From Myxococcales bacterium (GTDB taxonomy: Bacteria; Myxococcota_A; Polyangia; Palsa-1104; SHYY01), in contig SHYY01000059.1 of NCBI GenBank assembly GCA_009692555.1, positions 1 through 32,203 of the forward strand: a DNA stretch of 32,203 bases, written 5' to 3'. Under the pieces are notes generated by a model, which saw nothing but the letters and a program-made list of their open reading frames with translations, had not been told where the DNA came from and did no database searches. This document shows, in pieces, positions 18,307 to 25,659 of this stretch. Position numbers and translations under genes: made by a program. Within the stretch, counting starts at the first letter, position 1, and each line of letters starts with the position of its first letter.

Positions 18307-19155
18307 TTATTCGGCCTGGGGCGGCGGGCCGCCGAGGGGGCAGCCCTTCTTGTCGATCGGGGCGCCGAGCGGCGTGTCGTTGCAGTCGTCGCGGCCGTCG
18401 CAGATGCCGTCGAGATCGGTGTCGGAGCAGGGCGGCGGCTTGGTCTCGGACTCGCGGATCTCGCAGCCGAACTCGTTGACGCGGACGCCGCGGGTGGTGC
18501 CCGGGCACTTGTCGGAGCCGTCGGTGACGCCGTCGTCGTCGGCGTCGATGCTGTGGACCGGCAGGAAGCCGACCGAGACGGTGACGCCGAACAGGACCTG
18601 CATGAAGCCCTTGTCGCCGCTCGACGGGATGAGGTGCTGCCAGCGCACGAACAGGCCGAGCTGGATCGGGGAGATCAGCGCGACGCGGGTGCCGATGCCG
18701 ACATCGTAGGCGAAGCGGGTCTTGTCGGAGAGGGCGAGCGCTACGTGGGCGTCGACCCAGGCGTCGGAGATGAGGTCGGGCAGGTAGAGCGGCTTGCGAT
18801 CCTTGGCGGCGGTGGGGCGCGGCAGGAGGTAGCCTCCCGACGGGTTCCACCAGGGGCGGACGCGCGCGCCGGCGAAGATGAGCTGCTGCGCGCCGAGGGT
18901 GCCGTTGATCTGATGGAAGAGCAGGTTGGCGCCGTAGCCGAGCTCGACGCCGACGCGCTCCATGAACTCGTACTCGAGCGCGCCGCGGAGGTGGACACCG
19001 GTCAGCGTGAAGAGCTGGTCGGTGGTGATGGCGTTCGGCTGCACGACCGTGAAGACCGGGCCGGTCTGGAGGTGGACGTTCCAGCGCGACTCCTCGGCGA
19101 CGGCGGGGGCGCCGTGCAAAGCGGCGAGCGCGAGGAAGAGGACAACTGGCCGCAT
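18307..19155 (-). CDS. Outer-membrane beta-barrel protein with two Cys-rich TSP3-like repeats
   Basis: 282 aa. Signal peptide MRPVVLFLALAALHGAPAVA, then alternating-hydrophobic strands (about 25-200: HLRGALEYEFMERVGVELGYG, VGIGTRVALISPIQLGLFVRW) of an OmpA-like barrel, then two calcium-type repeats (DADDDGVTDGSDKC... and CSDTDLDGICDGRDDC) ending LGGPPPQAE. No OmpA peptidoglycan domain follows. The ATG at 19155 fits the signal peptide best; a GTG at 19167 overlapping the bactofilin stop is also possible. Second gene of a bactofilin operon, so it may work in cell envelope or shape. Ligand unknown. Confidence 0.8.
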   Translation of the reverse strand: MRPVVLFLALAALHGAPAVAEESRWNVHLQTGPVFTVVQPNAITTDQLFTLTGVHLRGALEYEFMERVGVELGYGANLLFHQINGTLGAQQLIFAGARVRPWWNPSGGYLLPRPTAAKDRKPLYLPDLISDAWVDAHVALALSDKTRFAYDVGIGTRVALISPIQLGLFVRWQHLIPSSGDKGFMQVLFGVTVSVGFLPVHSIDADDDGVTDGSDKCPGTTRGVRVNEFGCEIRESETKPPPCSDTDLDGICDGRDDCNDTPLGAPIDKKGCPLGGPPPQAE

Positions 19156-19163
19156 GGAGACGG

Positions 19164-19565
19164 TCACTTGACCGGCCGCGGCGCTGGGGTCTGGGTGCCC
19201 TTGGCGGTCAGGTTCTCCATCTTGGAATTCCCCTCGAAGAGGACGCCTTTTTCGACGAACAGCGACGGCGTCTCGATGTTGCCGCGGATGCGCGCGGGCG
19301 CGTGCAGCTCGACCAGCTTGGTGGCGCGGATGTTCCCGTCGATGTGCCCCTCGACGATCAGCGTCCCGACCTCGATCTTGGCCCGCACCTCGGCGCCCTC
19401 GCCGACCACCAGCACGTCGTCGGAGAAGACCTCGCCGGAGAAGTTGCCGTCGATGCGGACCGTGCCCTCGAAGGTGAGCTTGCCGTCGAAGGAGCTGCCG
19501 CGGCCGAGGAGGGTGTTGATCTCGCCCTGCGGGCGTACGGACGGCGACGGCTGGGGCACCGGCAT
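19164..19565 (-). CDS. Bactofilin
   Basis: 133 aa. Bactofilins are cytoskeletal proteins that polymerise without nucleotide through a right-handed beta-helix. The core (INTLLGRGSSFDGKLTFEGT, VRIDGNFSGEVFSDDVLVVG, AKIEVGTLIVEGHIDGNIRA) shows the regular spacing of G/D/V in each coil. A short Pro-rich N-terminus precedes it, and a Thr/Pro/Lys tail follows. No membrane helix is visible. In myxobacteria, bactofilins take part in cell shape and chromosome positioning (family knowledge). A -10-like TAGAGT lies 6 nt before the ATG. Confidence 0.92.
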   Translation of the reverse strand: MPVPQPSPSVRPQGEINTLLGRGSSFDGKLTFEGTVRIDGNFSGEVFSDDVLVVGEGAEVRAKIEVGTLIVEGHIDGNIRATKLVELHAPARIRGNIETPSLFVEKGVLFEGNSKMENLTAKGTQTPAPRPVK

Positions 19566-19571
19566 GGCGGC

Positions 19572-19600
19572 ACTCTAGAACAGGGATGGCGAAATGGGAA
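19572..19600 (-). promoter_or_regulatory. Candidate bactofilin promoter, leaderless geometry
   Basis: TTCCCA (19600-19595), 17-nt spacer, TAGAGT (19577-19572) on the minus strand; 6 nt to the ATG at 19565. No ribosome site is present. Confidence 0.4.
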
Positions 19601-19654
19601 CGACGAATTGTTCAGGGATCGACCGTCATTCCGAGCGTGCCCCGGGGGGGGAAG

Positions 19655-20092
19655 TCAGGGATGGGCCAGTGGAAAGACCCGCTTCAGCCCCGGCAGCGCG
19701 ATGAAGCTGGCGTCGTGCGTCCAGATCTCTCGCGCCCCGCCCTCGCGGGCCATCAGCGCGATCTGGAGGTCGAACACGCGCGGCCCCTTGAGGCGCAGAT
19801 CCGCCGCTGCGCGGATCAGGCGATCCTCGAAGCCGGCTCCGCCACGCCAGATCGCCGCGCCCCCCTGGTCGACCAGGGAGGTCAAGAACGCCGCTGCCTC
19901 GGCGCCCGTCGAGGGACGCCCCGCCGCGGATGGGTGGGTGACGACGCTCCAGAATTCGGCCACGCTCGCCAGCGCGATGCCCCAGCCCGAGGGTTTCGCA
20001 GCGGCTGTCTCGATCGCCCCGCGAGCGGCGCGGTGCTCCGGCACGCCGGCCCGATGGGCGTAGATGAGGAGGTTGGTGTCGATGGCGATCAT
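19655..20092 (-). CDS. PIN-domain toxin (VapC type)
   Basis: 145 aa. Four conserved acidic residues of the PIN RNase are at D5 (MIAIDTNLL), E46 (SVAEFW), D108 (FDLQIALMA) and D127 (THDASF). Family members cut tRNA or rRNA when freed from their antitoxin. The ATG at 20092 overlaps the antitoxin stop (ATGA), so the pair is translated together. Partner is the gene at 20089-20328. Length and motifs are complete, so it is probably active. Confidence 0.88.
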   Translation of the reverse strand: MIAIDTNLLIYAHRAGVPEHRAARGAIETAAAKPSGWGIALASVAEFWSVVTHPSAAGRPSTGAEAAAFLTSLVDQGGAAIWRGGAGFEDRLIRAAADLRLKGPRVFDLQIALMAREGGAREIWTHDASFIALPGLKRVFPLAHP

Positions 20093-20328
20093 CGATGAGC
20101 GCGCAGCCATTCGTGCATCGACTCGCGGTCGGCGACGTCGAGCCCGGGCGGCAGGCCGCCCTTGACGGTGACCCAGGCGATCTTCCGTCGCCGCGGAGCG
20201 CTCGCCGCCCCCTCGAGGAGCGCGCGCAGGCCCTGCTCGATCAGCGCCCGCAGGGGCGTTCGGGTCTCGGCCGCCCGCTTCTTCGCGGCGATCAGCAGAT
20301 CGTCCGGCAGCTCCACGGTGGTTTTCAT
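20089..20328 (-). CDS. VapB-type antitoxin
   Basis: 79 aa. Starts MKTTVELPDDLLIAAKKRAA, the ribbon-helix-helix pattern of VapB/DUF2191 antitoxins, then a disordered C-terminus (LPPGLDVADRESMHEW) that should wrap the toxin. The ATG at 20328 gives the conserved start and lies 7 nt from a -10-like hexamer; an ATG at 20340 is possible but within the operator. It would bind the palindrome over its own -10 and repress the pair. Confidence 0.85.
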   Translation of the reverse strand: MKTTVELPDDLLIAAKKRAAETRTPLRALIEQGLRALLEGAASAPRRRKIAWVTVKGGLPPGLDVADRESMHEWLRAHR

Positions 20329-20330
20329 AC

Positions 20331-20346
20331 GGGAAACCATATTCCC
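20331..20346. promoter_or_regulatory. Operator-like palindrome centred on the vapB -10
   Basis: GGGAA (20331-20335) and TTCCC (20342-20346) form an inverted repeat around ACCATA, whose reverse complement TATGGT is the candidate -10. A ribbon-helix-helix antitoxin dimer here would block RNA polymerase. Confidence 0.5.
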
Positions 20347-20364
20347 ATGAATACGGGCGCGCAA
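20336..20364 (-). promoter_or_regulatory. Candidate vapBC promoter, leaderless geometry
   Basis: TTGCGC (20364-20359), 17-nt spacer, TATGGT (20341-20336); 7 nt before the vapB ATG at 20328. There is no Shine-Dalgarno. Confidence 0.45.
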
Positions 20365-20384
20365 GGTCCGGGTCGGGTGGCTCT

Positions 20385-22940
20385 TCAGCGCACTTTCTCC
20401 AGCGGGACGTTCAGCTCGAGGTGGCGCTTGCCGCGCCAGGGGAGCATCCGGCGCTCGACGCGGAAGCCGCGCAGGCGCAGCTCGACGGAGGCGTTCTCGG
20501 TCGGCAGGAGGTCGCTGACTTCGAGCGGGGTCTGGCCGCGGAAGCGCCCGTTGACGATCACCTCGGCGCCGGCAGGGACGGAGGCGATGTGGATCGCGCC
20601 GGTGAGCGGGACCAGGACGGCGTGGAGGGTGATGTCGCGGCGGCCCCAGTCGAAGGTCACCTCGCGCTCCCAGTCGTCGTAGCCGGCGAGGGTGACGGTG
20701 ATCCGGTGGGGGACCTTGAGCTCGACATCGTCGATCCGCGCCGGGGTGGGGCCGGACACCTCGTGGGCGTCGAGCTTCACGGTCGCTCCGGCGGGGAGCG
20801 ACACCACCTCGATCACCCCGCGCGAGGCGGTGGGGCCGACCAGTTGCAGCACCAGCGCGGTGATCGCGGCGCCGAAGACCAGCACGAAGGCGAGCCAGTA
20901 CCAGCGCGGGATCTTGCGAGCGGGGATCCGGAACTCGCGCGTCCCGGTCGGGTAGGAGCCGGTCTCCGTCGGTGCGGCCGGCTGCACCCACGGCCAGCCG
21001 GTGGCGGTGGGCTCGGCGGCGGACACGACCGGGAGCGGCTGCTTTTGTCCCGCGGGAGGACGGGGTGGTTCGCGGTAGTGACCGGTTGCCTCCTCGTCAA
21101 CGGGGGCGGTGCGGGCGGTGATCGGCGCGGGCGCGGGCGCGCGGCGAGGTTCGGGGGCGGGGGCGCGGCGCGCTTCGAGGGCGGGCGCGGGTTGCCTCTG
21201 CGGGGTCGCTGCAGCCTGGCGCGCGGGGACGGGGACGGGGGCTCGATGTTCCGGCCCGACGGGAGCGGGCGCCGGGCGACTCCGCGGAACGGCGACCACG
21301 GGTGTCAGGAGCGGCTCGCCGAAGCGGCGCTCGACGGTGGGCACCTCGGTGGTGGCGGTGCTCTCGGCCGGGAGCGGGTCCTGGCGCGGCGCGGGGCGAG
21401 CGGGCGTGGCGCGGCGCGCGGGTGGAGGCTGTGCGGCGGTGGGGCGCGGCGGCGCGGGGGACGCGGCGCTCGGCGTGGCGAGGCGGGGGATGGTGGCGGA
21501 GTTCTCCGACGGCTCGGGGAGCGTTCGCCGGGTGCCGGGGAGCTTCACTCCGGGCAGCGACGCCTCGTGGGCCTGGAAGCGCCCCGCGAGAGCCGCAGGA
21601 GGCGCGCTCTCGCGGGTCATCTCCTCCTCGTCCTCGTCGCCGATCCCGCGCGGGACGACCTGGCGCGGAACCTTGGGCGCGACGCGCGAGGTGGTCGGAT
21701 CGTCGGGCAGGTCGTCGGAGACGGTGTTGAAGACCTCCGGGCCGAGCGCGCGATCGACCACCGTCTGCTCGGGCTGCTCGAACTCGCCACCGAGGCTGGA
21801 GAGGCTGAGGATATCGATCCCCGGGGTCTCGTCGGTGACGCGGCGGGAGGCCGCCGGCTGGCGGGGCGCGGCCGGGGGCGTGACTGGCGTGGCGGCCGGG
21901 CGGCGCTTCATCTGGAGGAGGTCGGGGAGCTGGAAGATCAGGCTGTGCTCGTCGACCAGGTCGTCGATCGAGACCTCGGCGGTGGGATCGGTCGGCTGGC
22001 GGGTCTTCACCAACGGCTGGTGGTCGCCGAGAAGATCGTGGACGAAGTGCCCGACGCGGCCGGGCGTGAAGTCGGGGACGTTCGCCCGCAGCCACTCGTG
22101 GAGGGCGTTGGCCAGCTCGCCTGCGCTCTGCCAGCGATCATCCGCCTGCCGCTCGAGCGCCCGCATCACGATCGCGTCGAGCGCCCGCGGCACCTCGGCG
22201 CGGCGCGTCGAGGGGGGCTCCACCTCGGCCTTGCGTACCTGGTCGAGCAGCTGGTCGAAGTCCTCCTCGTAGTAGAGCATCTCGCCGGAGAGCATCTCGT
22301 AGAGCAGGATTCCGGCCGAGAAGATGTCGGTGCGGCCGTCGATCGGATCGCCCCACGCCTGCTCGGGCGACATGTAGTAGTACTTGCCCTTGATCACCCC
22401 GGCGGCGGTCTGCTGGTTGCGCAGCGCTGCCTTGGCGATCCCGAAGTCGACGATCTTCACCTGCCCGGCGTGGCTCACCAGGATGTTCTGCGGGGAGATG
22501 TCGCGGTGGACGATCTGCAGCGGGCGTCCCTCGGGGTCGCGCTTGCGGTGGGCGTAGTCGAGGCCCGCGGCGACCTCGTGGGCGATGAAGACCGCCGCTT
22601 CGAGGGGGAGGTAGATGTTCTGATCGGCGGTGCGCTTCAGGATCTTGAAGAGATCCGCGCCGTCGATCAGCTCCATCACGATGTAGTAGTTGTCGTCGAC
22701 CTTGCCGAGGTCGAAGGTCTGGACGATGTTGGCGTGCTGGAGCTGCACCGCCAGCTTCGCCTCGTCGACCAGCATTCGCATGAACTCGGGGTCCGCCGAG
22801 AAGTTCGGGTGGATCACCTTCAGCGCGACCTGCTTCTCGAAGCCCTCCACGCCGCCCGCGGAGGCGACGTAGATCTCGGCCATCCCGCCGACGGCGAGCT
22901 GGCGCACGAGGCGGTACTGCCCGAGGTGCCGATCACTCAC
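20385..22940 (-). CDS. Transmembrane Ser/Thr protein kinase with PEGA repeats
   Basis: 851 aa. The kinase domain (about 8-270) has the Gly loop LAVGGMAEIYVA, K41 (VALKVI), E60, HRDISPQN (145-152), DFG (165-167) and SPE (191-193). The loop Lys of HRDLKPEN kinases is Ser here; this HRD-Ile-Ser form is common among myxobacterial kinases. A Pro/Ala/Arg-rich disordered linker of about 350 residues leads to one transmembrane helix (WYWLAFVLVFGAAITALVLQ) and two PEGA repeats outside (SLPAGATVKLD..., SVPAGAEVIVNG), which often bind surface partners. A GTG at 22940 is used; an extended -10 lies 8 nt upstream. Divergent from the dioxygenase gene. Confidence 0.93.
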   Translation of the reverse strand: MSDRHLGQYRLVRQLAVGGMAEIYVASAGGVEGFEKQVALKVIHPNFSADPEFMRMLVDEAKLAVQLQHANIVQTFDLGKVDDNYYIVMELIDGADLFKILKRTADQNIYLPLEAAVFIAHEVAAGLDYAHRKRDPEGRPLQIVHRDISPQNILVSHAGQVKIVDFGIAKAALRNQQTAAGVIKGKYYYMSPEQAWGDPIDGRTDIFSAGILLYEMLSGEMLYYEEDFDQLLDQVRKAEVEPPSTRRAEVPRALDAIVMRALERQADDRWQSAGELANALHEWLRANVPDFTPGRVGHFVHDLLGDHQPLVKTRQPTDPTAEVSIDDLVDEHSLIFQLPDLLQMKRRPAATPVTPPAAPRQPAASRRVTDETPGIDILSLSSLGGEFEQPEQTVVDRALGPEVFNTVSDDLPDDPTTSRVAPKVPRQVVPRGIGDEDEEEMTRESAPPAALAGRFQAHEASLPGVKLPGTRRTLPEPSENSATIPRLATPSAASPAPPRPTAAQPPPARRATPARPAPRQDPLPAESTATTEVPTVERRFGEPLLTPVVAVPRSRPAPAPVGPEHRAPVPVPARQAAATPQRQPAPALEARRAPAPEPRRAPAPAPITARTAPVDEEATGHYREPPRPPAGQKQPLPVVSAAEPTATGWPWVQPAAPTETGSYPTGTREFRIPARKIPRWYWLAFVLVFGAAITALVLQLVGPTASRGVIEVVSLPAGATVKLDAHEVSGPTPARIDDVELKVPHRITVTLAGYDDWEREVTFDWGRRDITLHAVLVPLTGAIHIASVPAGAEVIVNGRFRGQTPLEVSDLLPTENASVELRLRGFRVERRMLPWRGKRHLELNVPLEKVR

Positions 22941-22948
22941 GGCGCGGG

Positions 22949-22957
22949 ATCATACCA
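22949..22957 (-). promoter_or_regulatory. Extended -10 for the kinase gene, leaderless geometry
   Basis: TGGTATGAT on the minus strand (22957-22949) matches an extended -10, with the TATGAT hexamer differing from consensus in one base. It lies 8 nt before the GTG at 22940. Confidence 0.55.
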
Positions 22958-22985
22958 TCGCCCGTCGCCGCGCGCGCCGAACTGC

Positions 22986-22991
22986 TACAAC
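22986..22991 (+). promoter_or_regulatory. Candidate -10 for the dioxygenase gene
   Basis: TACAAC, 6 nt before the GTG at 22998. No good -35 and no ribosome site. It is 32 nt from the kinase -10 on the other strand. Confidence 0.35.
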
Positions 22992-22997
22992 GCGAGC

Positions 22998-23699
22998 GTG
23001 GTCTCGACCTCCCTCGTCAGCGCGCTACGCCAGCAGGGATACGTGTTTGTCGACGGCGGCGCGATGCGGGCGATGCTCGGCGAGCTGCTCGACTGGACGA
23101 CGTTCGCTTCGAGCTGGGACGATCTGTGCCTCGATCGCTACATGGCCGACGGGGGCCGCTATCGCCGGCGCCGCCACGCGCTGTTCGTCGCGGACGCGGC
23201 GGGCATTCGCCGCACGCCACACGGGCCGCATTTCCAGAGCCTCGACTACAACCCGCTGAACGGGGGGATCGAACGCTGGTTCGAGCCGGTCAGCGACTTG
23301 ATCGGCGGGTCGCACAGCCTCGGGGCGATCCTGGAGTGGGCGCGCGGGATGTTCGAGGCGCTCGCCCCGGCGACGTCCGCCTGGAAGATCGAGGTGCATC
23401 AGTTCCGGATCGAGGCGCGCGCCGGCGAGGTGGCCCGTCCGACGCCGGAGGGGGCGCATCGCGATGGCGTCGATTACGTGCTGGTGCTGCTCGTGTTGCG
23501 ACGCAACATCGCGAGCGGCACCACCACCGTCCACACGCCCGCCGGGGCGGAGCTCGGCAGCTTCACGCTGACCCACCCGTTCGACGCCACGCTGGTGGAC
23601 GATGCGCGGGTGCTGCACGGCGTCACTCCGGTCGAGGCGGTCGACCCGCAGCGCGCGGCCTTTCGCGACGTGCTGGTGGTGACCTTCCGGCTCGGGTAG
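22998..23699 (+). CDS. 2OG-Fe(II) dioxygenase family protein
   Basis: 233 aa. Matches the 2OG-Fe dioxygenase family that includes BsmA and the L-isoleucine 4-hydroxylase group: an HxD pair at H154/D156 (PEGAHRDGVDYV), a distal His at 207 (DARVLHGVTPV) and an Arg at 223 for 2-oxoglutarate (RAAFRDVLVVTF). Such enzymes hydroxylate free amino acids or other small molecules; the substrate here is unknown. Upstream sequence FQSLDYNPLNGGIERWFEP is typical of the family. The GTG at 22998 gives the natural start. The frame continues open far upstream, but that part is antisense to the kinase gene. Divergent from the kinase by 57 nt. Confidence 0.85.
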   Translation: MVSTSLVSALRQQGYVFVDGGAMRAMLGELLDWTTFASSWDDLCLDRYMADGGRYRRRRHALFVADAAGIRRTPHGPHFQSLDYNPLNGGIERWFEPVSDLIGGSHSLGAILEWARGMFEALAPATSAWKIEVHQFRIEARAGEVARPTPEGAHRDGVDYVLVLLVLRRNIASGTTTVHTPAGAELGSFTLTHPFDATLVDDARVLHGVTPVEAVDPQRAAFRDVLVVTFRLG

Positions 23700-23714
23700 C
23701 TATCGGATTGAGCC

Positions 23715-23731
23715 TTGCAAACTGTTTGCAA
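23715..23731. promoter_or_regulatory. Perfect 17-bp palindrome, likely TA operator
   Basis: TTGCAAAC-T-GTTTGCAA is perfectly symmetric about 23723 and starts 47 nt before the antitoxin ATG at 23762. A Phd-type dimer or the toxin-antitoxin complex probably binds here. Confidence 0.7.
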
Positions 23732-23761
23732 TCACTGGAGTTCTACCCCAATCTAGTCAGT

Positions 23762-24034
23762 ATGACCAGATCGTCAGAGCCGGACACCTGGAGCTTGCAG
23801 GACGCCAAGGCGCGCTTCAGCGAAGTCGTGCGCCGCGCCAGGAGCGAGGGTCCGCAGCACGTGACTGTGCATGGCCGCGAAGAGGTCGTCGTGATCGCTG
23901 CCGATGAGTTCCAGCGCCTCCGGGGCGACCGGACCGGGGAATGCCTGATCGCTGCGATGCGAGCTTCGCCGCATCGCAAAGCAACCATCGAGCCGACCCG
24001 CACGCGATTGCCGGTGCGAGACGTCGCGCTGTGA
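23762..24034 (+). CDS. Phd/YefM-family antitoxin
   Basis: 90 aa. WSLQDAKARFSEVVRRARSE is the N-terminal DNA-binding fold of Phd/YefM antitoxins, followed by PQHVTVHGREEVVVIAADEF as expected. A flexible basic C-terminus follows. The stop overlaps the toxin GTG (GTGA at 24031-24034). A palindrome upstream suggests autoregulation. No clear Shine-Dalgarno is visible for the ATG. Confidence 0.9.
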   Translation: MTRSSEPDTWSLQDAKARFSEVVRRARSEGPQHVTVHGREEVVVIAADEFQRLRGDRTGECLIAAMRASPHRKATIEPTRTRLPVRDVAL

Positions 24035-24456
24035 AAGGCTGGCTGCTCGACACCAACGTTCTCTCGGACCTCCGCCGTCCGAAGCCACAGCCGAAGGTGG
24101 TTGCCTTCATCGCGGCTCAGCCGCTCGATCGGCTCTTCGTCAGCTCGGTCACGCTGGCCGAAATTCGCTTTGGCATCGAGCTCGTCAAGGATGCGAACCA
24201 CCGCGGCGAGCTGAATGACTGGCTCACCAGCCAGGTACGGCCGATGTTCGATCAACGCATTCTCCCCGTGAGCGAAGAGGTGATGTTCAAATGGCGTTTG
24301 CTGGTCGAAGTCGGGCGGAAGTCCGGCCATACGTTTTCCCAGCCCGACCTGATCATCGCCGCAACAGCGCTGCACCATGGGCTGACGGTCGTCAGCCGCG
24401 ACACGAGCGACTGCGAAAAGGCCCGCGTGCCCGTCGTGAACCCATGGCTGACGTAG
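24031..24456 (+). CDS. PIN-domain toxin (FitB/VapC type)
   Basis: 141 aa, GTG start. Acidic PIN residues are at D7 (LLDTNVLSDL), E44 (TLAEIRFG), D106 (QPDLIIAATAL) and D124 (VSRDTSDC); the ends VPVVNPW is typical of FitB-like members. It should act as an RNase held in check by the Phd-type antitoxin. Coupled by a 4-nt overlap with the antitoxin gene. Complete. Convergent with the gene at 24466. Confidence 0.9.
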   Translation: MKGWLLDTNVLSDLRRPKPQPKVVAFIAAQPLDRLFVSSVTLAEIRFGIELVKDANHRGELNDWLTSQVRPMFDQRILPVSEEVMFKWRLLVEVGRKSGHTFSQPDLIIAATALHHGLTVVSRDTSDCEKARVPVVNPWLT

Positions 24457-24465
24457 AAGGTGGCG

Positions 24466-25416
24466 TCAGGCGGGCGGGGCGCCGGGGTAGATGAAGACGG
24501 AGAGGACCTTGAGGCCGGTGCGGGCGCCCTTGCGATCGAAGGTGCAGACGACCTCGGTGGCCATTCCGGGGGCGACATTGACGATGTACTGCGTGGCGGC
24601 GTTGGCGACGAGGTAGAGGCCGAGGCCGGCGCCGTAGATCTTGCGGTCGATCTGGTTGCCGCTGTGGAGGCACTTGTCGAGGTAGCGGAGGATGGTGGCC
24701 TTGTCGAGGCGGCCGAAGCGATCGCGCACCGAGATCGCGAAGCCCTGCTCGGTCGCGGCGTGGCGGATCGAGACGGGACGCGGGGAGAGGCGCCCGAGGC
24801 GCTCCTTGACGTCGACGTCGCCGAAGAGCAGGCGGCCGCTGGCGTCGATCGGGGCGTCGTAAAGGGCGTTCATCAGCAGCTCCTCGCACACCTGGCCGAT
24901 CTGCCCGCGGACCTTGCCGCGCAGGCCAGCCTTCTCGGCGCGATCGAGGATCTCGTCGAGGGCGCGCTGGCGACCCTGGTAGTCGCGCAGGCGGATCAGG
25001 CCGACCTCGGTGCCGGCGGGGAGGTATTTTTCGATCCCGAAGAGGTCGCCGGTGACGAACTTGGCGACGGTGATCGCCAGGCAGGCGAGGCCGGCGTCGT
25101 CGAGGGTCATCATGTGACTGCACACCGGCGCCGCGAGCGCGCGGGTGTAGAGAGCCAGGTCGGCCTTCGGAACCATCGCCACGAGTTGCGCGCCCGGGGC
25201 CATCCGGCCGAGGAGATCGGCGAGCGGCTCAGGCGAGGCGTCCCACGCGAACACCACGAAGCGGTAGGGGATCGGGCCGGGGGCGAGCCCGGGCAGGCCG
25301 CTGCGCACGCAGAGGGGCTGCGCACCGCCCGCGTGGATCGCCGATGCGAGGAGCTCGAGCGTGGCCGGCTCGTCGGCGATCGCCAGGATGCGCTGCGTGG
25401 ATTCGCCCGCGGCCAT
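24466..25416 (-). CDS. Degenerate receiver plus GHKL ATPase regulator
   Basis: 316 aa. Residues about 8-115 look like a receiver-like alpha/beta domain (RILAIADEPATLELLASAI) but show no phospho-acceptor Asp in the usual place (FVVFAWDASPEP). Residues about 165-300 form a GHKL ATP-binding domain: N box CEELLMNAL (E178-N183), a G1-like segment VRDRFGR (D232) and a G2 box GAGLGL (262-267). No dimerisation His segment is seen, so it is more like anti-sigma RsbW-type or an orphan sensor ATPase than a full histidine kinase. The ATG at 25416 was chosen because upstream sequence belongs to the repeat element. It stands alone. Confidence 0.75.
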   Translation of the reverse strand: MAAGESTQRILAIADEPATLELLASAIHAGGAQPLCVRSGLPGLAPGPIPYRFVVFAWDASPEPLADLLGRMAPGAQLVAMVPKADLALYTRALAAPVCSHMMTLDDAGLACLAITVAKFVTGDLFGIEKYLPAGTEVGLIRLRDYQGRQRALDEILDRAEKAGLRGKVRGQIGQVCEELLMNALYDAPIDASGRLLFGDVDVKERLGRLSPRPVSIRHAATEQGFAISVRDRFGRLDKATILRYLDKCLHSGNQIDRKIYGAGLGLYLVANAATQYIVNVAPGMATEVVCTFDRKGARTGLKVLSVFIYPGAPPA

Positions 25417-25433
25417 TTCGCCCGAGGCCCCGA

Positions 25434-25659
25434 CTAGGAGCCTGTTGGAGTAACGATGCGTAGCGAGACCGCGCAGGCCGGAGCAGGCCTCGAGCCCCCC
25501 CCCAATCGATCCTGGGGGCAAGCCCCCGCCCGGAACCCCCGACCGAGCCGTACCTGTAGGTACGGCGACCGAGGGGGCGAGGACGCCAACTGTTGTAAGT
25601 GGCGAGGAATGCCCGGCATGCACGGTCGCAGTAGCATGGTTACTCCAACAGGCTCCTAG
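25434..25659. mobile_element. MITE-like element with 21-bp perfect terminal inverted repeats
   Basis: 25434-25454 (CTAGGAGCCTGTTGGAGTAA + C) and 25639-25659 are exact reverse complements. Both ends are CTAG, which is the preferred target of several IS families (including IS630-like, which duplicate TA within CTAG). The 226-bp interior has no supported gene; it contains a hairpin around GTACCTGTAGGTAC and a G/C-rich stretch. The right CTAG contains the stop codon of the TonB receptor gene, so the element appears to have inserted at its very end. Confidence 0.8.

Noticed and set aside
20421-22990. Plus-strand open frame that continues into the dioxygenase gene
   Set aside because: Only the part from 22998 is real; the rest is antisense to the kinase gene and has shadow composition.
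25456-25659. 67-codon frames within the MITE-like element
   Set aside because: No start signal, biased low-complexity composition, and the frame runs through the terminal inverted repeat.
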